In this document: positions 41,910 to 53,875 of the stretch, piece by piece
Layout of the letters: each line of letters starts with the position of its first letter
How positions within the stretch are numbered: position 1 is the first letter of the stretch
DNA from: Brachybacterium muris
GTDB lineage: Bacteria > Actinomycetota > Actinomycetes > Actinomycetales > Dermabacteraceae
Direction of reading: 5' to 3'
Length of the DNA stretch: 64,000 nucleotides
NCBI RefSeq assembly: GCF_016907455.1
Contig: NZ_JAFBCB010000001.1
Coordinates: 2,418,001 to 2,482,000 of the forward strand
Position numbers and translations under genes: made by a program
The notes under the pieces: model-generated
Told to the model about the DNA's origin: nothing
What the model saw: the letters and a program-made list of their open reading frames with translations, nothing else
Database searches by the model: none

Positions 41910-43051
41910 CGGGGGTCGGCCTCCTCGAGTGCGGTGCGGAACGCGGCGTTGTCCTCCGGGGTGCCGATCGACACGCGCAGCCAGCCCTCGGGGCCGACAG
42001 CGCGCACCAGCACGTCACGGGCCAGCAGGCCCTCGAACACGGCGGAGCGGTCCTGAAAGGTGCGGAACAGGATGAAGTTGGCGTCGGAGGCGGCCACCCC
42101 GTGGCCGCGCCCGGTCAGGTGAGCGGCCAGGGCGTCACGCTCTGCGCGCAGCAGCTCCACCTGGCCCAGCGGCTCCTGGCGATGCGCGAGAGCGGTGCGG
42201 GCCACGGCCTGGGTGACGGCGGAGAGGTGGTACGGCAGCCGCACCACGCGCACGGCGTCCACGATCGCACGGTGGGCCACCAGGTACCCCAGGCGGGCGC
42301 CGGCCAGGGCGAAGGCCTTGGACATGGTGCGGGTGACCACCATCCCGGGGTGCTCCCCCAGCACGGTGAGGGCACTGGGAACCCCGTCGCGCCGGAACTC
42401 GGAGTAGGCCTCGTCCACCACCAGCAGACCGCGGGTGGGTGCCAGCGCCAGGGCCGCTGCCCGGACGGTGTCGAGGTCCAGTGCGGTGCCGGTGGGGTTG
42501 TTGGGACTGGTGAGGACCACGATGTCGGGGCGGTGCTCACTGATCGCGGCCGTCACGGTCTCGGGGGTGAGGGCGAAGTCGGGCGCGGGGCCACGGGAGG
42601 CCGTCACCCAGGTGGTGAAGGTGTCCCGGGCGTATTCGGGGTACATCGAGTAGTGCGGGGTGAAGCCCAGTGCGGTGCGGCCGGGGCCCCCGTAGGCCAG
42701 CATCAGCTGGTGCATGATCTCGTTGGATCCGTTGGCCGCCCATACCGACTCCACGGTGGGCTGTGCGATCCCGGCCTCGTGCGCGAGATAGGAGGCGAGG
42801 TCCTCCCGCAGGGCGAGGGCCTCCCGGTCCGGGTAGCGGTTCAGCCCCAGGGCCGCCTCACGCACGGCGGCGGCGATGTCGTCGGCCAGGGCGGCCGAGG
42901 GGCCGAAGGGGTTCTCGTTCACGTTCAGCGCATGGGTGACCGGCAGCTGGGGGGCGCCATACGGCTCGGCGCCCGCGAGGTCGGCGCGGGGCGCCGGCAG
43001 GCTCGTCTCCGCAGCGGTGGCTGCAGGGGTGGCTGCGGGGTTCTCGGACAT
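41906..43051 (-). CDS. hisC: histidinol-phosphate aminotransferase
   Basis: This 381-residue class I/II PLP aminotransferase has [12 protein letters not shown] near residue 40, [11 protein letters not shown] and VVDEAYSEF. The PLP lysine lies in [17 protein letters not shown]. An alanine/proline-rich N-terminus precedes the fold. The ATG at 43051 is chosen; an ATG three codons upstream is equally possible, and neither has a clear Shine-Dalgarno. It is the first gene of the leftward his operon. Confidence 0.95.
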   Translation of the reverse strand: MSENPAATPAATAAETSLPAPRADLAGAEPYGAPQLPVTHALNVNENPFGPSAALADDIAAAVREAALGLNRYPDREALALREDLASYLAHEAGIAQPTVESVWAANGSNEIMHQLMLAYGGPGRTALGFTPHYSMYPEYARDTFTTWVTASRGPAPDFALTPETVTAAISEHRPDIVVLTSPNNPTGTALDLDTVRAAALALAPTRGLLVVDEAYSEFRRDGVPSALTVLGEHPGMVVTRTMSKAFALAGARLGYLVAHRAIVDAVRVVRLPYHLSAVTQAVARTALAHRQEPLGQVELLRAERDALAAHLTGRGHGVAASDANFILFRTFQDRSAVFEGLLARDVLVRAVGPEGWLRVSIGTPEDNAAFRTALEEADPR

Positions 43052-43136
43052 GCCCACCATGGTAGGGCTCACGGCTGGGGAGCCTCGGACCGGTCCGTGG
43101 TGGGCGGCGCCGTGCGGCGGTGCTGTTCGGGCCCGA

Positions 43137-43142
43137 TATTCT
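43137..43142 (+). promoter_or_regulatory. candidate -10 for a leaderless DUF3054 transcript
   Basis: TATTCT ends 6 nt before the ATG at 43149, so transcription would start at the A of the start codon. The gene has no Shine-Dalgarno, which fits a leaderless message, common in actinobacteria. No -35 match is seen. Confidence 0.45.
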
Positions 43143-43148
43143 TGATGG

Positions 43149-43610
43149 ATGCTTCGCTCCTTCGGTGCCCTGGTGGGCGATCTGCTGATCGCCCTGGTGT
43201 TCGTGTCCATCGGCCTGGTGCAGCACGGCACCCCGCTGACCATGCAGAACGTGTCCTGGGTGGCGTGGCCGTTCGCGGTGGGCGTGCTGCTGGGGCATCT
43301 GGCGATCCGCGCGTGGAGGGCTCCGTTCGCGCTGTGGCCGCAGGGCGTGTTCGTGTGGGCGATCACGATCGCCGCGGCGATGATGCTGCGCACCCTGCTG
43401 GGCGAGGGCACCGATCTGTCCTTCGTGCTGGTGGCCGCCGGGGTCACGGGCGTGCTGATGCTGGGCTGGCGCGCCCTGGCCCTCTTCCTCACCCGCGGCG
43501 AGAGGGTAAGTCCCCCGCGACCCGCGCCGGCCTCCGCACAGCAGACCGCTGATGCCACGGAGCCCGATTCAGCCGCACCGGAGCAGGACGCGGCCCCGCA
43601 GCGGGACTGA
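43149..43610 (+). CDS. DUF3054 membrane protein
   Basis: This 153-residue membrane protein has four hydrophobic helices: DLLIALVFVSIGLV, WPFAVGVLLGHLAI, GVFVWAITIAAAMML and SFVLVAAGVTGVLML. They match the DUF3054 family. A disordered C-terminus of about 35 residues is rich in A, P, Q and D. It runs opposite to hisC and hisD, between them. Function unknown. Confidence 0.85.
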   Translation: MLRSFGALVGDLLIALVFVSIGLVQHGTPLTMQNVSWVAWPFAVGVLLGHLAIRAWRAPFALWPQGVFVWAITIAAAMMLRTLLGEGTDLSFVLVAAGVTGVLMLGWRALALFLTRGERVSPPRPAPASAQQTADATEPDSAAPEQDAAPQRD

Positions 43611-43628
43611 CCCCCGCAGCGGGACTGA
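43594..43628 (+). repeat. 17-bp tandem duplication over the DUF3054 stop codon
   Basis: CCCCGCAGCGGGACTGA occurs at 43594-43610, where it ends with the stop codon of the DUF3054 gene, and again at 43612-43628. The second copy lies in the short gap before the convergent hisD end. It is a recent-looking small duplication without obvious function. Confidence 0.85.
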
Positions 43629-43649
43629 GCAGCCCTCGGGCCGCCGCGG

Positions 43650-44981
43650 TCACGCGTCCTGGTCGAAGCGGATGTCGATCGCGCGTCCGTGGGAGGGCAG
43701 GCCCTCGGCCTCGGCCAGCACGGTCGCGGCCCGGCGGGCCCCGGCGAGCGCCTCGCGGTCGTACTGGACCACGTGGATGCCGCGCAGGAAGGTCTGCACG
43801 CTCAGGCCGCCGTCGTAGCGGGAGCTGCCCCCGGTGGGGAGCACGTGGTTGGAGCCTGCGGCGTAATCACCCAGGCTGACCGGGGCGTAGGACCCCACGA
43901 ACACGGCCCCGGCATTGGTGACGCGGGCGGCGACGGCGGGGGAATCCTCCGTGTGGATCTCGAGGTGCTCCGCCCCGTAGGCATTGACCACTGCGAGACC
44001 CTGGGTGACGTCATCCACCAGCACCACGCCGCTCTGGGGGCCGGCGAGGGCCTCCTCGATGCGCTCCCGGTGCGGGGCCTGGGAGACCTGCACCGCGAGC
44101 TGCTCCTCGACCGCGGCCACCAGCTGGTCGGAGTCGGTCACCAGCACGCTCGCAGCCAGCGGATCGTGCTCGGCCTGGGAGATCAGGTCGGCTGCCACGA
44201 ACGCCGGATCCGCGGTGGCATCGGCCAGGATCGCGATCTCGGTGGGGCCGGCCTCCGCGTCGATCCCGACGGTGCCGCGCACCAGGCGCTTGGCGGCGGC
44301 GACGTACACGTTGCCCGGGCCGGTCACCAGGTCCACGCCGTCCAGGCCGCGGCCGTCGCCGAGGTCGGGGGCGCCGTGGGCGAGCAGGGCGATGGCCTGC
44401 GCTCCCCCGGCCGCGATCACCTCGGTGACCCCCAGCAGCGCGCAGGCCGCGAGGATGGTGGGGTGCGGCAGGCCGCCGAACTCCTTCTGCGGCGGGGAGG
44501 CGAGCACGATCTGCTCCACCCCGGCCACCTGCGCCGGCACCACGTTCATCACCACCGAACTGGGCAGGACAGCGCGCCCACCGGGCACGTACAGGCCCAC
44601 GCGACGCACGGGGACCCAGCGCTGGGTGACGGTGCCACCGGGCACCACCTGGACGGTGTCCTCACCACGGCGGTGCTCGGAATCGACCCTGCGCACCCGG
44701 TCCGCTGACTCCTCCAGCGCCTCCCGGATCGCCGGGTCCAGCTGCGCCAGGGCACGTTCCAGCTCCTCGGTGGGCACCCGCAGGTGCTGCGGCCGCACGC
44801 CGTCGAAGCGCTCGGAGGCATCCAGCACCGCAGCGGCTCCGCGTTCCCGCACGTCCTCGACGACAGGACGGACCGCGTCGACGGCCGCCTCGACGTCCAG
44901 CTCAGCGCGGGGCAGCGCCGCGGTCAGCTCGGCGGCGGTGAGGGTGCGTGAGCGCAGGTCGACGGAGGTGAGGATCGGCAT
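43650..44981 (-). CDS. hisD: histidinol dehydrogenase
   Basis: This 443-residue zinc enzyme makes the two last oxidations of histidine synthesis. Motifs are [10 protein letters not shown] near residue 128, [18 protein letters not shown] near 218, [11 protein letters not shown] and EHLEIHT with its catalytic Glu-His. It is separated from hisC by the oppositely oriented DUF3054 gene, so it must have its own promoter. On the complement TAGACT (44988-44993) ends 6 nt before the ATG, suggesting a leaderless message. Confidence 0.96.
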   Translation of the reverse strand: MPILTSVDLRSRTLTAAELTAALPRAELDVEAAVDAVRPVVEDVRERGAAAVLDASERFDGVRPQHLRVPTEELERALAQLDPAIREALEESADRVRRVDSEHRRGEDTVQVVPGGTVTQRWVPVRRVGLYVPGGRAVLPSSVVMNVVPAQVAGVEQIVLASPPQKEFGGLPHPTILAACALLGVTEVIAAGGAQAIALLAHGAPDLGDGRGLDGVDLVTGPGNVYVAAAKRLVRGTVGIDAEAGPTEIAILADATADPAFVAADLISQAEHDPLAASVLVTDSDQLVAAVEEQLAVQVSQAPHRERIEEALAGPQSGVVLVDDVTQGLAVVNAYGAEHLEIHTEDSPAVAARVTNAGAVFVGSYAPVSLGDYAAGSNHVLPTGGSSRYDGGLSVQTFLRGIHVVQYDREALAGARRAATVLAEAEGLPSHGRAIDIRFDQDA

Positions 44982-44992
44982 GGATCCAGTCT

Positions 44993-45853
44993 ATGGTCGT
45001 GCCTGTGCTCATCGCTCTTCTGCTCACGGTCGTCGCCGGCGGTGCCACCAGCATCGGGGCCGCCCTCGGTGTGATGGGCCGCGGCACCTCGGCGAGGACC
45101 CTGGCCGGCGGGCTGGGCCTCTCGGCCGGGGTGATGCTGTACGTGTCCTTCGTGGAACTGCTCCCCGAGGGCGCCGCTGTGCTGTCGGGTGCCGGTGCGG
45201 GCAGCGGTGGGGGTGCCACCACCGCGCGGGGCACTGCTCTCTCCGTGGCCGCGTTCTTCGGCGGCATCGCGCTGATCGCCCTGCTGGACCGCCTGGTGCC
45301 CGAACCGGTCAACCCCCACGAGTTCTCGGGCAGGGTGGACCACTCCGATGTCCACGATGAGCACCGTGACCGCGCAGGCCTGGCCGCGGACGCGGCACTG
45401 CGGGCGCGGCTTCTGCGCACCGGCACCGTGATGGCGGTGGTGCTGGCCCTGCACAACGTGCCCGAAGGGTTCGCCACCTTCGTCGCTGCCCTGCAGGCCC
45501 CGGAGATCGCGATCCCCGTGGTGGTGGCGATCGCCCTGCACAACATTCCCGAGGGCCTGGCCGTGGCGGTGCCGGTGCACCGGGCCACCGGGTCCAGGGC
45601 GAAGGCGTTCTGGCTGGCCACCATGACGGGCCTGGCCGAACCCGCCGGCGCGGTGCTGGGCTACCTGCTGCTGGCTCCGCTTCTCGAGGGACCGGCGATG
45701 GGTGCGGTCCTGGCAGGCGTGGCCGGGGTGATGGTGTTCGTGTCGCTGGACGAGCTGCTGCCCGCGGCGGAGGAGACCGGGGAGCACCACACGGTGATCT
45801 ACTCGCTGATCGCCGGGATGGCCCTGATGGCGGCGACCCTGATCGTGCTGTGA
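44993..45853 (+). CDS. ZIP-family metal transporter (ZupT-like)
   Basis: This 286-residue inner-membrane protein likely imports zinc and other divalent metals. The binuclear metal site is represented by LHNVPEGFATF near residue 158 and LHNIPEGLAVAV near 181. A histidine/aspartate-rich cytoplasmic loop (HEFSGRVDHSDVHDEHRD) precedes them. Eight membrane segments are likely. Its start is 11 bp from the start of divergent hisD, so the two promoters must lie in each other's coding region. Confidence 0.9.
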   Translation: MVVPVLIALLLTVVAGGATSIGAALGVMGRGTSARTLAGGLGLSAGVMLYVSFVELLPEGAAVLSGAGAGSGGGATTARGTALSVAAFFGGIALIALLDRLVPEPVNPHEFSGRVDHSDVHDEHRDRAGLAADAALRARLLRTGTVMAVVLALHNVPEGFATFVAALQAPEIAIPVVVAIALHNIPEGLAVAVPVHRATGSRAKAFWLATMTGLAEPAGAVLGYLLLAPLLEGPAMGAVLAGVAGVMVFVSLDELLPAAEETGEHHTVIYSLIAGMALMAATLIVL

Positions 45854-45872
45854 GACGTCGTGCTGCGACGAG

Positions 45873-45909
45873 GCAGGGCGGCCACCCCGGCCCGGGGTGA
45901 CCGCCCTGC
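45873..45909 (+). terminator. bidirectional terminator between ZIP gene and ectC
   Basis: GCAGGGCGG (45873-45881) and CCGCCCTGC (45901-45909) pair, and after one mismatch CACCCC (45883-45888) pairs with GGGGTG (45894-45899), giving a 15-bp hairpin with a 5-nt loop. It sits 20 bp after the ZIP stop and 28 bp past the leftward ectC stop. Confidence 0.75.
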
Positions 45910-45936
45910 ATCAGGTCGTGTCGCTCTGGGAGCGGA

Positions 45937-46314
45937 TCAGTAGGCGGAGAAGCCGTCCTCGGTGAGCACGTGCTTCTCATCGCCGGTGATCGGCGGGTTG
46001 AAGATCGAGACCAGGACCAGGTCCTCGTCGTCGGAGGCCTCGAGGTGGTGCGGATCGTGCTTGTCCAGCACGTAGATCACGCCGGGGGTGATGTCGAAGC
46101 GTTCGGTGCGGTCGGCGTTCCACACGGTGCCGGAGCCGCCGATGCAGTAGCAGGCCTCGAGGTGGTTGCGGTACTCCAGTGGCGAGCTGGTGCCCTTGCG
46201 CACCACGGTGTGGGCCACGGCGAAGCCCATGTTGTCCTTGGCGGTGAGGACGCGCTGGCTGGTGCCGTTGCCCCACTCGACCTTCTCGACGTCATCGATG
46301 GAACGGGTGAACAT
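45937..46314 (-). CDS. ectC: L-ectoine synthase, without ectA or ectB nearby
   Basis: This 125-residue cupin closes the ring of N-gamma-acetyl-diaminobutyrate to ectoine. Motifs typical of EctC are visible: SPLEYRNHLEACYCIGGSG near residue 45 and PGVIYVLDKHDPHHLEA near 77, which contain the residues around the iron site. The length is close to the usual 130. The ATG follows AGGAGG at 5-6 nt. Neither ectA nor ectB is adjacent, which is unusual. It could complete a pathway encoded elsewhere or act on an imported or side-product substrate. Confidence 0.9.
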   Translation of the reverse strand: MFTRSIDDVEKVEWGNGTSQRVLTAKDNMGFAVAHTVVRKGTSSPLEYRNHLEACYCIGGSGTVWNADRTERFDITPGVIYVLDKHDPHHLEASDDEDLVLVSIFNPPITGDEKHVLTEDGFSAY

Positions 46315-46551
46315 GAAGCTCCTCCTGGATCGGTGAAACGGTCTCCGGCCCGGCGACCTCTCACGGCGCGGCCGGACTGCTCGAGCCTAGCAATCTGTTC
46401 CCTGCGTCACCTGCGTGCCTGTGGGATCCCTGGCCGATCACCGTCCGGTCACGATCCTCGACGGACCCCACCCACCCCCGAAGCAGATCTGTAGTGTCGT
46501 GACTCACACACCTCTACGACCCGGGGTGTGCATCTACTGCGAGGAGCCGAC

Positions 46552-50197
<3,646 letters not shown>

Positions 50198-50210
50198 GGT
50201 CGTCCCGCCC

Positions 50211-51014
50211 GTGCCCGTGATCAGTGCGCCGGTCGACGGCATCGACCTGCGCTACGACGTCGCGGGCGCGGGGCCCGCCGTGGTGCTGCTGCACGGCTGC
50301 GTGCTCAGCCGCGCCATCTGGCGGGGCCTGGGCTACCTGGGGCCGCTCGCCGAGCATCACACGGTGATCCGGGTGGACCTGCGCGGTCACGGCAGTTCGG
50401 GCACGCCGCACGATGTGGAGGCGTACACCCAGGAGCGGTTTGTGCGTGATCTGCTGGCCGTGCTGGATGCCGAGCAGCTCCCCCGCGCCTCCCTGCTGGG
50501 CTACTCCCTGGGGGCCCGCGTGGCGCTCAGCACCGCCGTGCACCACCCGGACCGGGTGGAGCGCCTGGTGTGCCTGGGCGGCTCCGCCTCCCGCCAGCAC
50601 GGTGCCGTCGACGAGGTGTTCTTCCCCGGGGTGATCGACGCCGTGGCGACCGGCGGGATGGATGCCTTCTGCTCCGGTCAGGGTCTGGGTCCGGCCGTCG
50701 AAGGGCGCCGCGCCCGCGCCACCCGGGCGGCATTCCTGCGGGCCGACCACGAGGCCGTGGCCGCTCTGCTCGCCGCGACCGATGCGACCGCGGGAATCGA
50801 CCCGGAGCTGCTGGCCGAGTGCGAGGTTCCTGCCCTGTGGATGGCGGGCACCGAGGACCACCCCCGCTTCGAGGAGTCCCGGCAGGCCGCCGCCGTGATG
50901 CCCCGGGCTCGGTTCGTGCCTCTGGAGGGGCGGGACCACGGAGGCAGCCTGTTCCCGCCCGGCCCGGTGCTGGAGCACGTGCTGCCGTTCCTGCAGGAAG
51001 AGCTGGCGGGCTGA
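50211..51014 (+). CDS. alpha/beta hydrolase
   Basis: This 267-residue hydrolase has the oxyanion motif LLHGCVLSRAIW near residue 26 and the nucleophile elbow GYSLGAR near residue 97. An acid follows in the GTEDHPRF segment and a histidine in GRDHGGSLF near 242. VDLRGHGSSG is typical of the fold. Substrate unknown. The GTG start lies 13 bp after icd, so the pair may be co-transcribed. Confidence 0.85.
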   Translation: MPVISAPVDGIDLRYDVAGAGPAVVLLHGCVLSRAIWRGLGYLGPLAEHHTVIRVDLRGHGSSGTPHDVEAYTQERFVRDLLAVLDAEQLPRASLLGYSLGARVALSTAVHHPDRVERLVCLGGSASRQHGAVDEVFFPGVIDAVATGGMDAFCSGQGLGPAVEGRRARATRAAFLRADHEAVAALLAATDATAGIDPELLAECEVPALWMAGTEDHPRFEESRQAAAVMPRARFVPLEGRDHGGSLFPPGPVLEHVLPFLQEELAG

Positions 51015-51039
51015 CCCGGACCCGGCGCGCTCCAGGCGA

Positions 51040-51858
51040 TCAGAGGACCTGGCGCACCAGTGCCACCAGGGCGACCACCACGATGATCCCTCGCAGCACC
51101 CCGTCGGGCAGCTTCTTGGCCATGTGCGCACCGAAGTAGCCACCCAGCAGGGCGCCGACGGCGATGGCCGCGGTCGCGATCCAGATGATCTCCACCCCCC
51201 ACACCAGGTGGGCGATCACGTAGACGGTGGCCGCCGCGAGGTTCACCACCAGGCTGGCCAGGTTCTTCACGCTGTTGACGTCGCCCAACGGGCGCCCGGT
51301 GAGCGCGCCGAGCACACCGAGGTAGAGGATCCCCTGCGCGGCGGTGAAGTACCCGCCGTACACCGAGGCGGCCCCCATCGCACCCAGCATGGCCGGTCGG
51401 CGGTAGGGGCTCGTGGCATCCGTGCTATCCGCACCGGTGGCGGTCGCGGCGGCTGCGGCGGTCCGTCGCGCCTGGCGCTCGCGGATCGCACGGGTGATGC
51501 GCTTCTGGAACACCACCATCAGCAGGGCCACCACGATCAGCACCGGCACCACCACGTCCAGCGCCTCGGACGGAGAGACCAGCAGCAGGACCGCACCCAG
51601 CGTGGCCATCACGGCGACGACCGCGACCAGAGGGCCCAGCTCGTGGCGCTGGGCGGCGATCTCGCGCCGGTAGCCGGCCACCGAGCCGATGGTGGAGAAC
51701 AGGATGCCGATGGTGTTGGTGCGCACCGCCGTGCCCGGCGGGATGCCCAGCGCCAGCAGCACCGGAAGTGTGAGCAGTGACCCCGATCCCACCGCCGCAT
51801 TGATCGCGCCGGCAAGCGTGCCCATCACGAACAGCACCACGAGAGAGAGGGGTTCCAC
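51040..51858 (-). CDS. TauE/SafE-family membrane transporter
   Basis: This 272-residue protein with about eight membrane segments shows GTLAGAINAAVGSGSLLTLPVLL near the N-terminus and GGYFTAAQGILYLGVLG after a cytoplasmic loop rich in A and T (about residues 130-150). These are family hallmarks of sulfite or organic-anion exporters, but the substrate is not fixed. The GTG start at 51858 begins VEPLSLVVLF. It is convergent with the hydrolase gene. Confidence 0.85.
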   Translation of the reverse strand: MEPLSLVVLFVMGTLAGAINAAVGSGSLLTLPVLLALGIPPGTAVRTNTIGILFSTIGSVAGYRREIAAQRHELGPLVAVVAVMATLGAVLLLVSPSEALDVVVPVLIVVALLMVVFQKRITRAIRERQARRTAAAAATATGADSTDATSPYRRPAMLGAMGAASVYGGYFTAAQGILYLGVLGALTGRPLGDVNSVKNLASLVVNLAAATVYVIAHLVWGVEIIWIATAAIAVGALLGGYFGAHMAKKLPDGVLRGIIVVVALVALVRQVL

Positions 51859-51888
51859 GAGATCCGAGCCTAGTGGGCCAGAAGCGGC

Positions 51889-52284
51889 TCAGTGACGGAG
51901 CAGCCCTTCCAGGTGCTCCTGCAGCACCTGCGCATGGTTGTGTTCGGCGCTCTTGGCCGCATACACCAGCACGATGCTGCCGGCCCCGGCCTCCTGGGCG
52001 GGGGTGATCAGGGCGGCGGGCGCCTCGGAGGTCTCGAGCTCGTGGAGGTACCGGTCGCGGAACTCGGCGAAGTCGAGGTCACCGCCATGGAAGGCGCGGC
52101 GCAGCTCGGTGGTGGGGGCGACGTCCTTGTCCCAGGCATCCAGGGCTAGCCGTTCCTTCTTCACCCCTCGGGGCCACAGGCGGTCCACCAGGACGCGGTG
52201 CTCACCGCAGTCGGATCCGTCGTCGTCCAGAAGATCACGCACCCGCCCCAGGACGATCCTGGGGCGGGTGCGCGAGGTGGTCAT
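51889..52284 (-). CDS. DUF488 family protein (YeaO-like)
   Basis: This 131-residue protein has VLVDRLWPRGVKKERL near residue 31, DVAPTTELRRAF and IVLVYAAKSAEHNHAQVL, which match the YeaO branch of DUF488. Function is unknown. Codons 5-16 contain a 35-nt perfect inverted repeat described separately. It follows tpx with a 34-nt gap. Confidence 0.88.
   Translation of the reverse strand: MTTSRTRPRIVLGRVRDLLDDDGSDCGEHRVLVDRLWPRGVKKERLALDAWDKDVAPTTELRRAFHGGDLDFAEFRDRYLHELETSEAPAALITPAQEAGAGSIVLVYAAKSAEHNHAQVLQEHLEGLLRH
52238..52272 (-). repeat. perfect 16-bp inverted repeat inside the start of the DUF488 gene
   Basis: CGCACCCGCCCCAGGA (52238-52253) and TCCTGGGGCGGGTGCG (52257-52272) flank a 3-nt loop. 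It begins 12 nt into the coding sequence and encodes RTRPRIVLGRVR. A hairpin this strong would stall or regulate early translation or cause attenuation. It is unusual to find a terminator-like structure in codons 5-16. Confidence 0.85.
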
Positions 52285-52318
52285 GGCGACCGGTCCGGTG
52301 CGGTGAACGATCCGGTGG

Positions 52319-52816
52319 TCAGTTCAGGGCAGCGAGGGCGGCGTCGTAGTCGGGCTCGTCCGCGATCTCCGGCACCTGCTGGGTGTACGTCACGGTGCCG
52401 TCGGCGTCGATCACCACGACCGCGCGGGAGAGCAGCCCGGCCAGCGGGCCATCGGACATGGTCACGCCGTAGTCCTCACCGAAGGTGGAGCGGAAGGCGG
52501 AGGCGCTGACCACGTTCTCGATGCCCTCGGCGCCGCAGAAGCGGGCCTGGGCGAAGGGCAGGTCGCGGGAGACGCACACCACGGTGGTGTTCTCCAGGCC
52601 CGCGGCGAGCTCGTTGAAGCGGCGCACGCTCATCGCGCAGGTGCCGGTGTCCACGGACGGGAAGATGTTCAGCACCACCCGCTTGCCGGCCAGGTCACCG
52701 CTGGTGACCGGCCCCAGGTCGGTGCCGACCAGGTCGAACTCGGGGGCGGCGGAGCCCTTGGTGGGCAGCTCGCCGACGGTGGAGACGGGATCGTTCTTGA
52801 AGGTGATGGAAGCCAT
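52319..52816 (-). CDS. tpx: thiol peroxidase
   Basis: This 165-residue atypical 2-Cys peroxiredoxin reduces hydroperoxides. The peroxidatic cysteine is in [15 protein letters not shown] near residue 60 and the resolving cysteine in ARFCGAEGI near 94. The spacing of about 34 residues is that of Tpx. ATG 52816 gives [11 protein letters not shown]; an upstream in-frame ATG adds 11 unlikely residues. Confidence 0.96.
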   Translation of the reverse strand: MASITFKNDPVSTVGELPTKGSAAPEFDLVGTDLGPVTSGDLAGKRVVLNIFPSVDTGTCAMSVRRFNELAAGLENTTVVCVSRDLPFAQARFCGAEGIENVVSASAFRSTFGEDYGVTMSDGPLAGLLSRAVVVIDADGTVTYTQQVPEIADEPDYDAALAALN

Positions 52817-52869
52817 GCCCCCATCCTCACGCGCTTCGACGCGATCCACAAGGACGGAGGCCGGGAGAA

Positions 52870-52904
52870 GGACGGGCCCGGCCCCTGGAGCTCACGGCCC
52901 GTCC
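52870..52904 (-). terminator. weak hairpin between PPK2 and tpx genes
   Basis: GGACGGGCC (52870-52878) and GGCCCGTCC (52896-52904) can pair with a 17-nt loop, 38 nt past the PPK2 stop. It may attenuate read-through into tpx. Confidence 0.35.
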
Positions 52905-52913
52905 AGCTGCCGG

Positions 52914-52948
52914 TCACTCCCGCCCAATCACTCCCGCCCGGTCACTCC
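52914..52948 (-). repeat. 14-bp tandem repeat at the PPK2 stop codon
   Basis: TCACTCCCGCCC followed by AA or GG repeats at 52914-52927 and 52928-52941, with a further half copy at 52942-52948. On the coding strand each unit carries GGAGTGA, and the last one supplies the TGA stop of the PPK2 gene. It looks like slippage expansion. Confidence 0.8.
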
Positions 52949-53820
52949 ATGGTGGCGCGCAGACGGGCGATCTGCTCCTCGACGTCGAAGTCCGCTGCCG
53001 GCCACTGGGGGTCGATCGTCCGCAGGGCGTCCAGCAGCAGCTGCTGGACGGCGATGCGGGCGTACCACTTGCGGTCGGCTGGGATCACGTGCCAGGGCGC
53101 CTGCTCGGTGGAGGTGGCGGCCAGGGCCCTGTCGTAGGCCTCCATGTAGGCGGGCCAGTAGGCGCGCTCGTCCACGTCACCGGGGTTGAACTTCCAGTGC
53201 TTGTCGGGCCGCTCCAGGCGCTCCATCAACCGCTCGCCCTGCTCGGCGTAGGAGATGTGCAGCATCACCTTCACCACCACGGTGCCGCGGGCCACCAGCT
53301 CCCGCTCGAACGCCTCGATCGCCCCGTAGCGGCGCTGGATCTCGTCCTCATCGGCCCAGCCGTGCACCCGGTGGATCAGCACGTCCTCGTAGTGGGAGCG
53401 GTCGAAGACCCCGATCTGACCCGGGCGCGGGACGTGCGGGCGGATGCGCCACAGGAAGTCGTGCTTCTTCTCCTCATCGGTGGGTGCCTTGAAGGCGGTG
53501 ATGTCCACGCCCTGGGGATCCATCGCACCCACCACGTGGCGGATGATGCCGCCCTTGCCGGAGGTGTCCATGCCCTGCAGCACCAGCAGCACGCTGCGAT
53601 CGGCCGCCCCGGCGCGGCCGTCGGCGAACAGCCGCTCCTGGAGGTCGTCGAGCTGGTCGTCCAGTTCCCGCAGGCGCTGCTTCCCGGCCTTCTTGTCCCC
53701 GTCGAAGCCCGGGGTGGACCGGGGGTCGATCTCGGTCACCGAGCCGGTCCAGCCGACGGGGATCCTCACCCCGCGCGGGGCATCGGCGTGCAGGGGCGCG
53801 TCATCACGGTTCTCAGTCAT
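52942..53820 (-). CDS. ppk2: polyphosphate kinase 2 family protein
   Basis: This 292-residue P-loop kinase transfers phosphate between polyphosphate and nucleotides. Walker A is LQGMDTSGKGG near residue 82. The Walker B region is FDRSHYEDV near 145 and the lid/basic region is KHWKFNPGD near 205. The single-domain layout fits class I or III PPK2; direction and nucleotide preference cannot be told. ATG 53820 gives MTENRDDAP. A TAGCCT box 7 nt upstream (complement, 53828-53833) suggests a leaderless transcript. Confidence 0.9.
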   Translation of the reverse strand: MTENRDDAPLHADAPRGVRIPVGWTGSVTEIDPRSTPGFDGDKKAGKQRLRELDDQLDDLQERLFADGRAGAADRSVLLVLQGMDTSGKGGIIRHVVGAMDPQGVDITAFKAPTDEEKKHDFLWRIRPHVPRPGQIGVFDRSHYEDVLIHRVHGWADEDEIQRRYGAIEAFERELVARGTVVVKVMLHISYAEQGERLMERLERPDKHWKFNPGDVDERAYWPAYMEAYDRALAATSTEQAPWHVIPADRKWYARIAVQQLLLDALRTIDPQWPAADFDVEEQIARLRATME

Positions 53821-53875
53821 GCAGCCCAGGCTAGTCCGGTTTGACGTGCGGCGCTGGTGCGGGAAGGGTCGGGAC

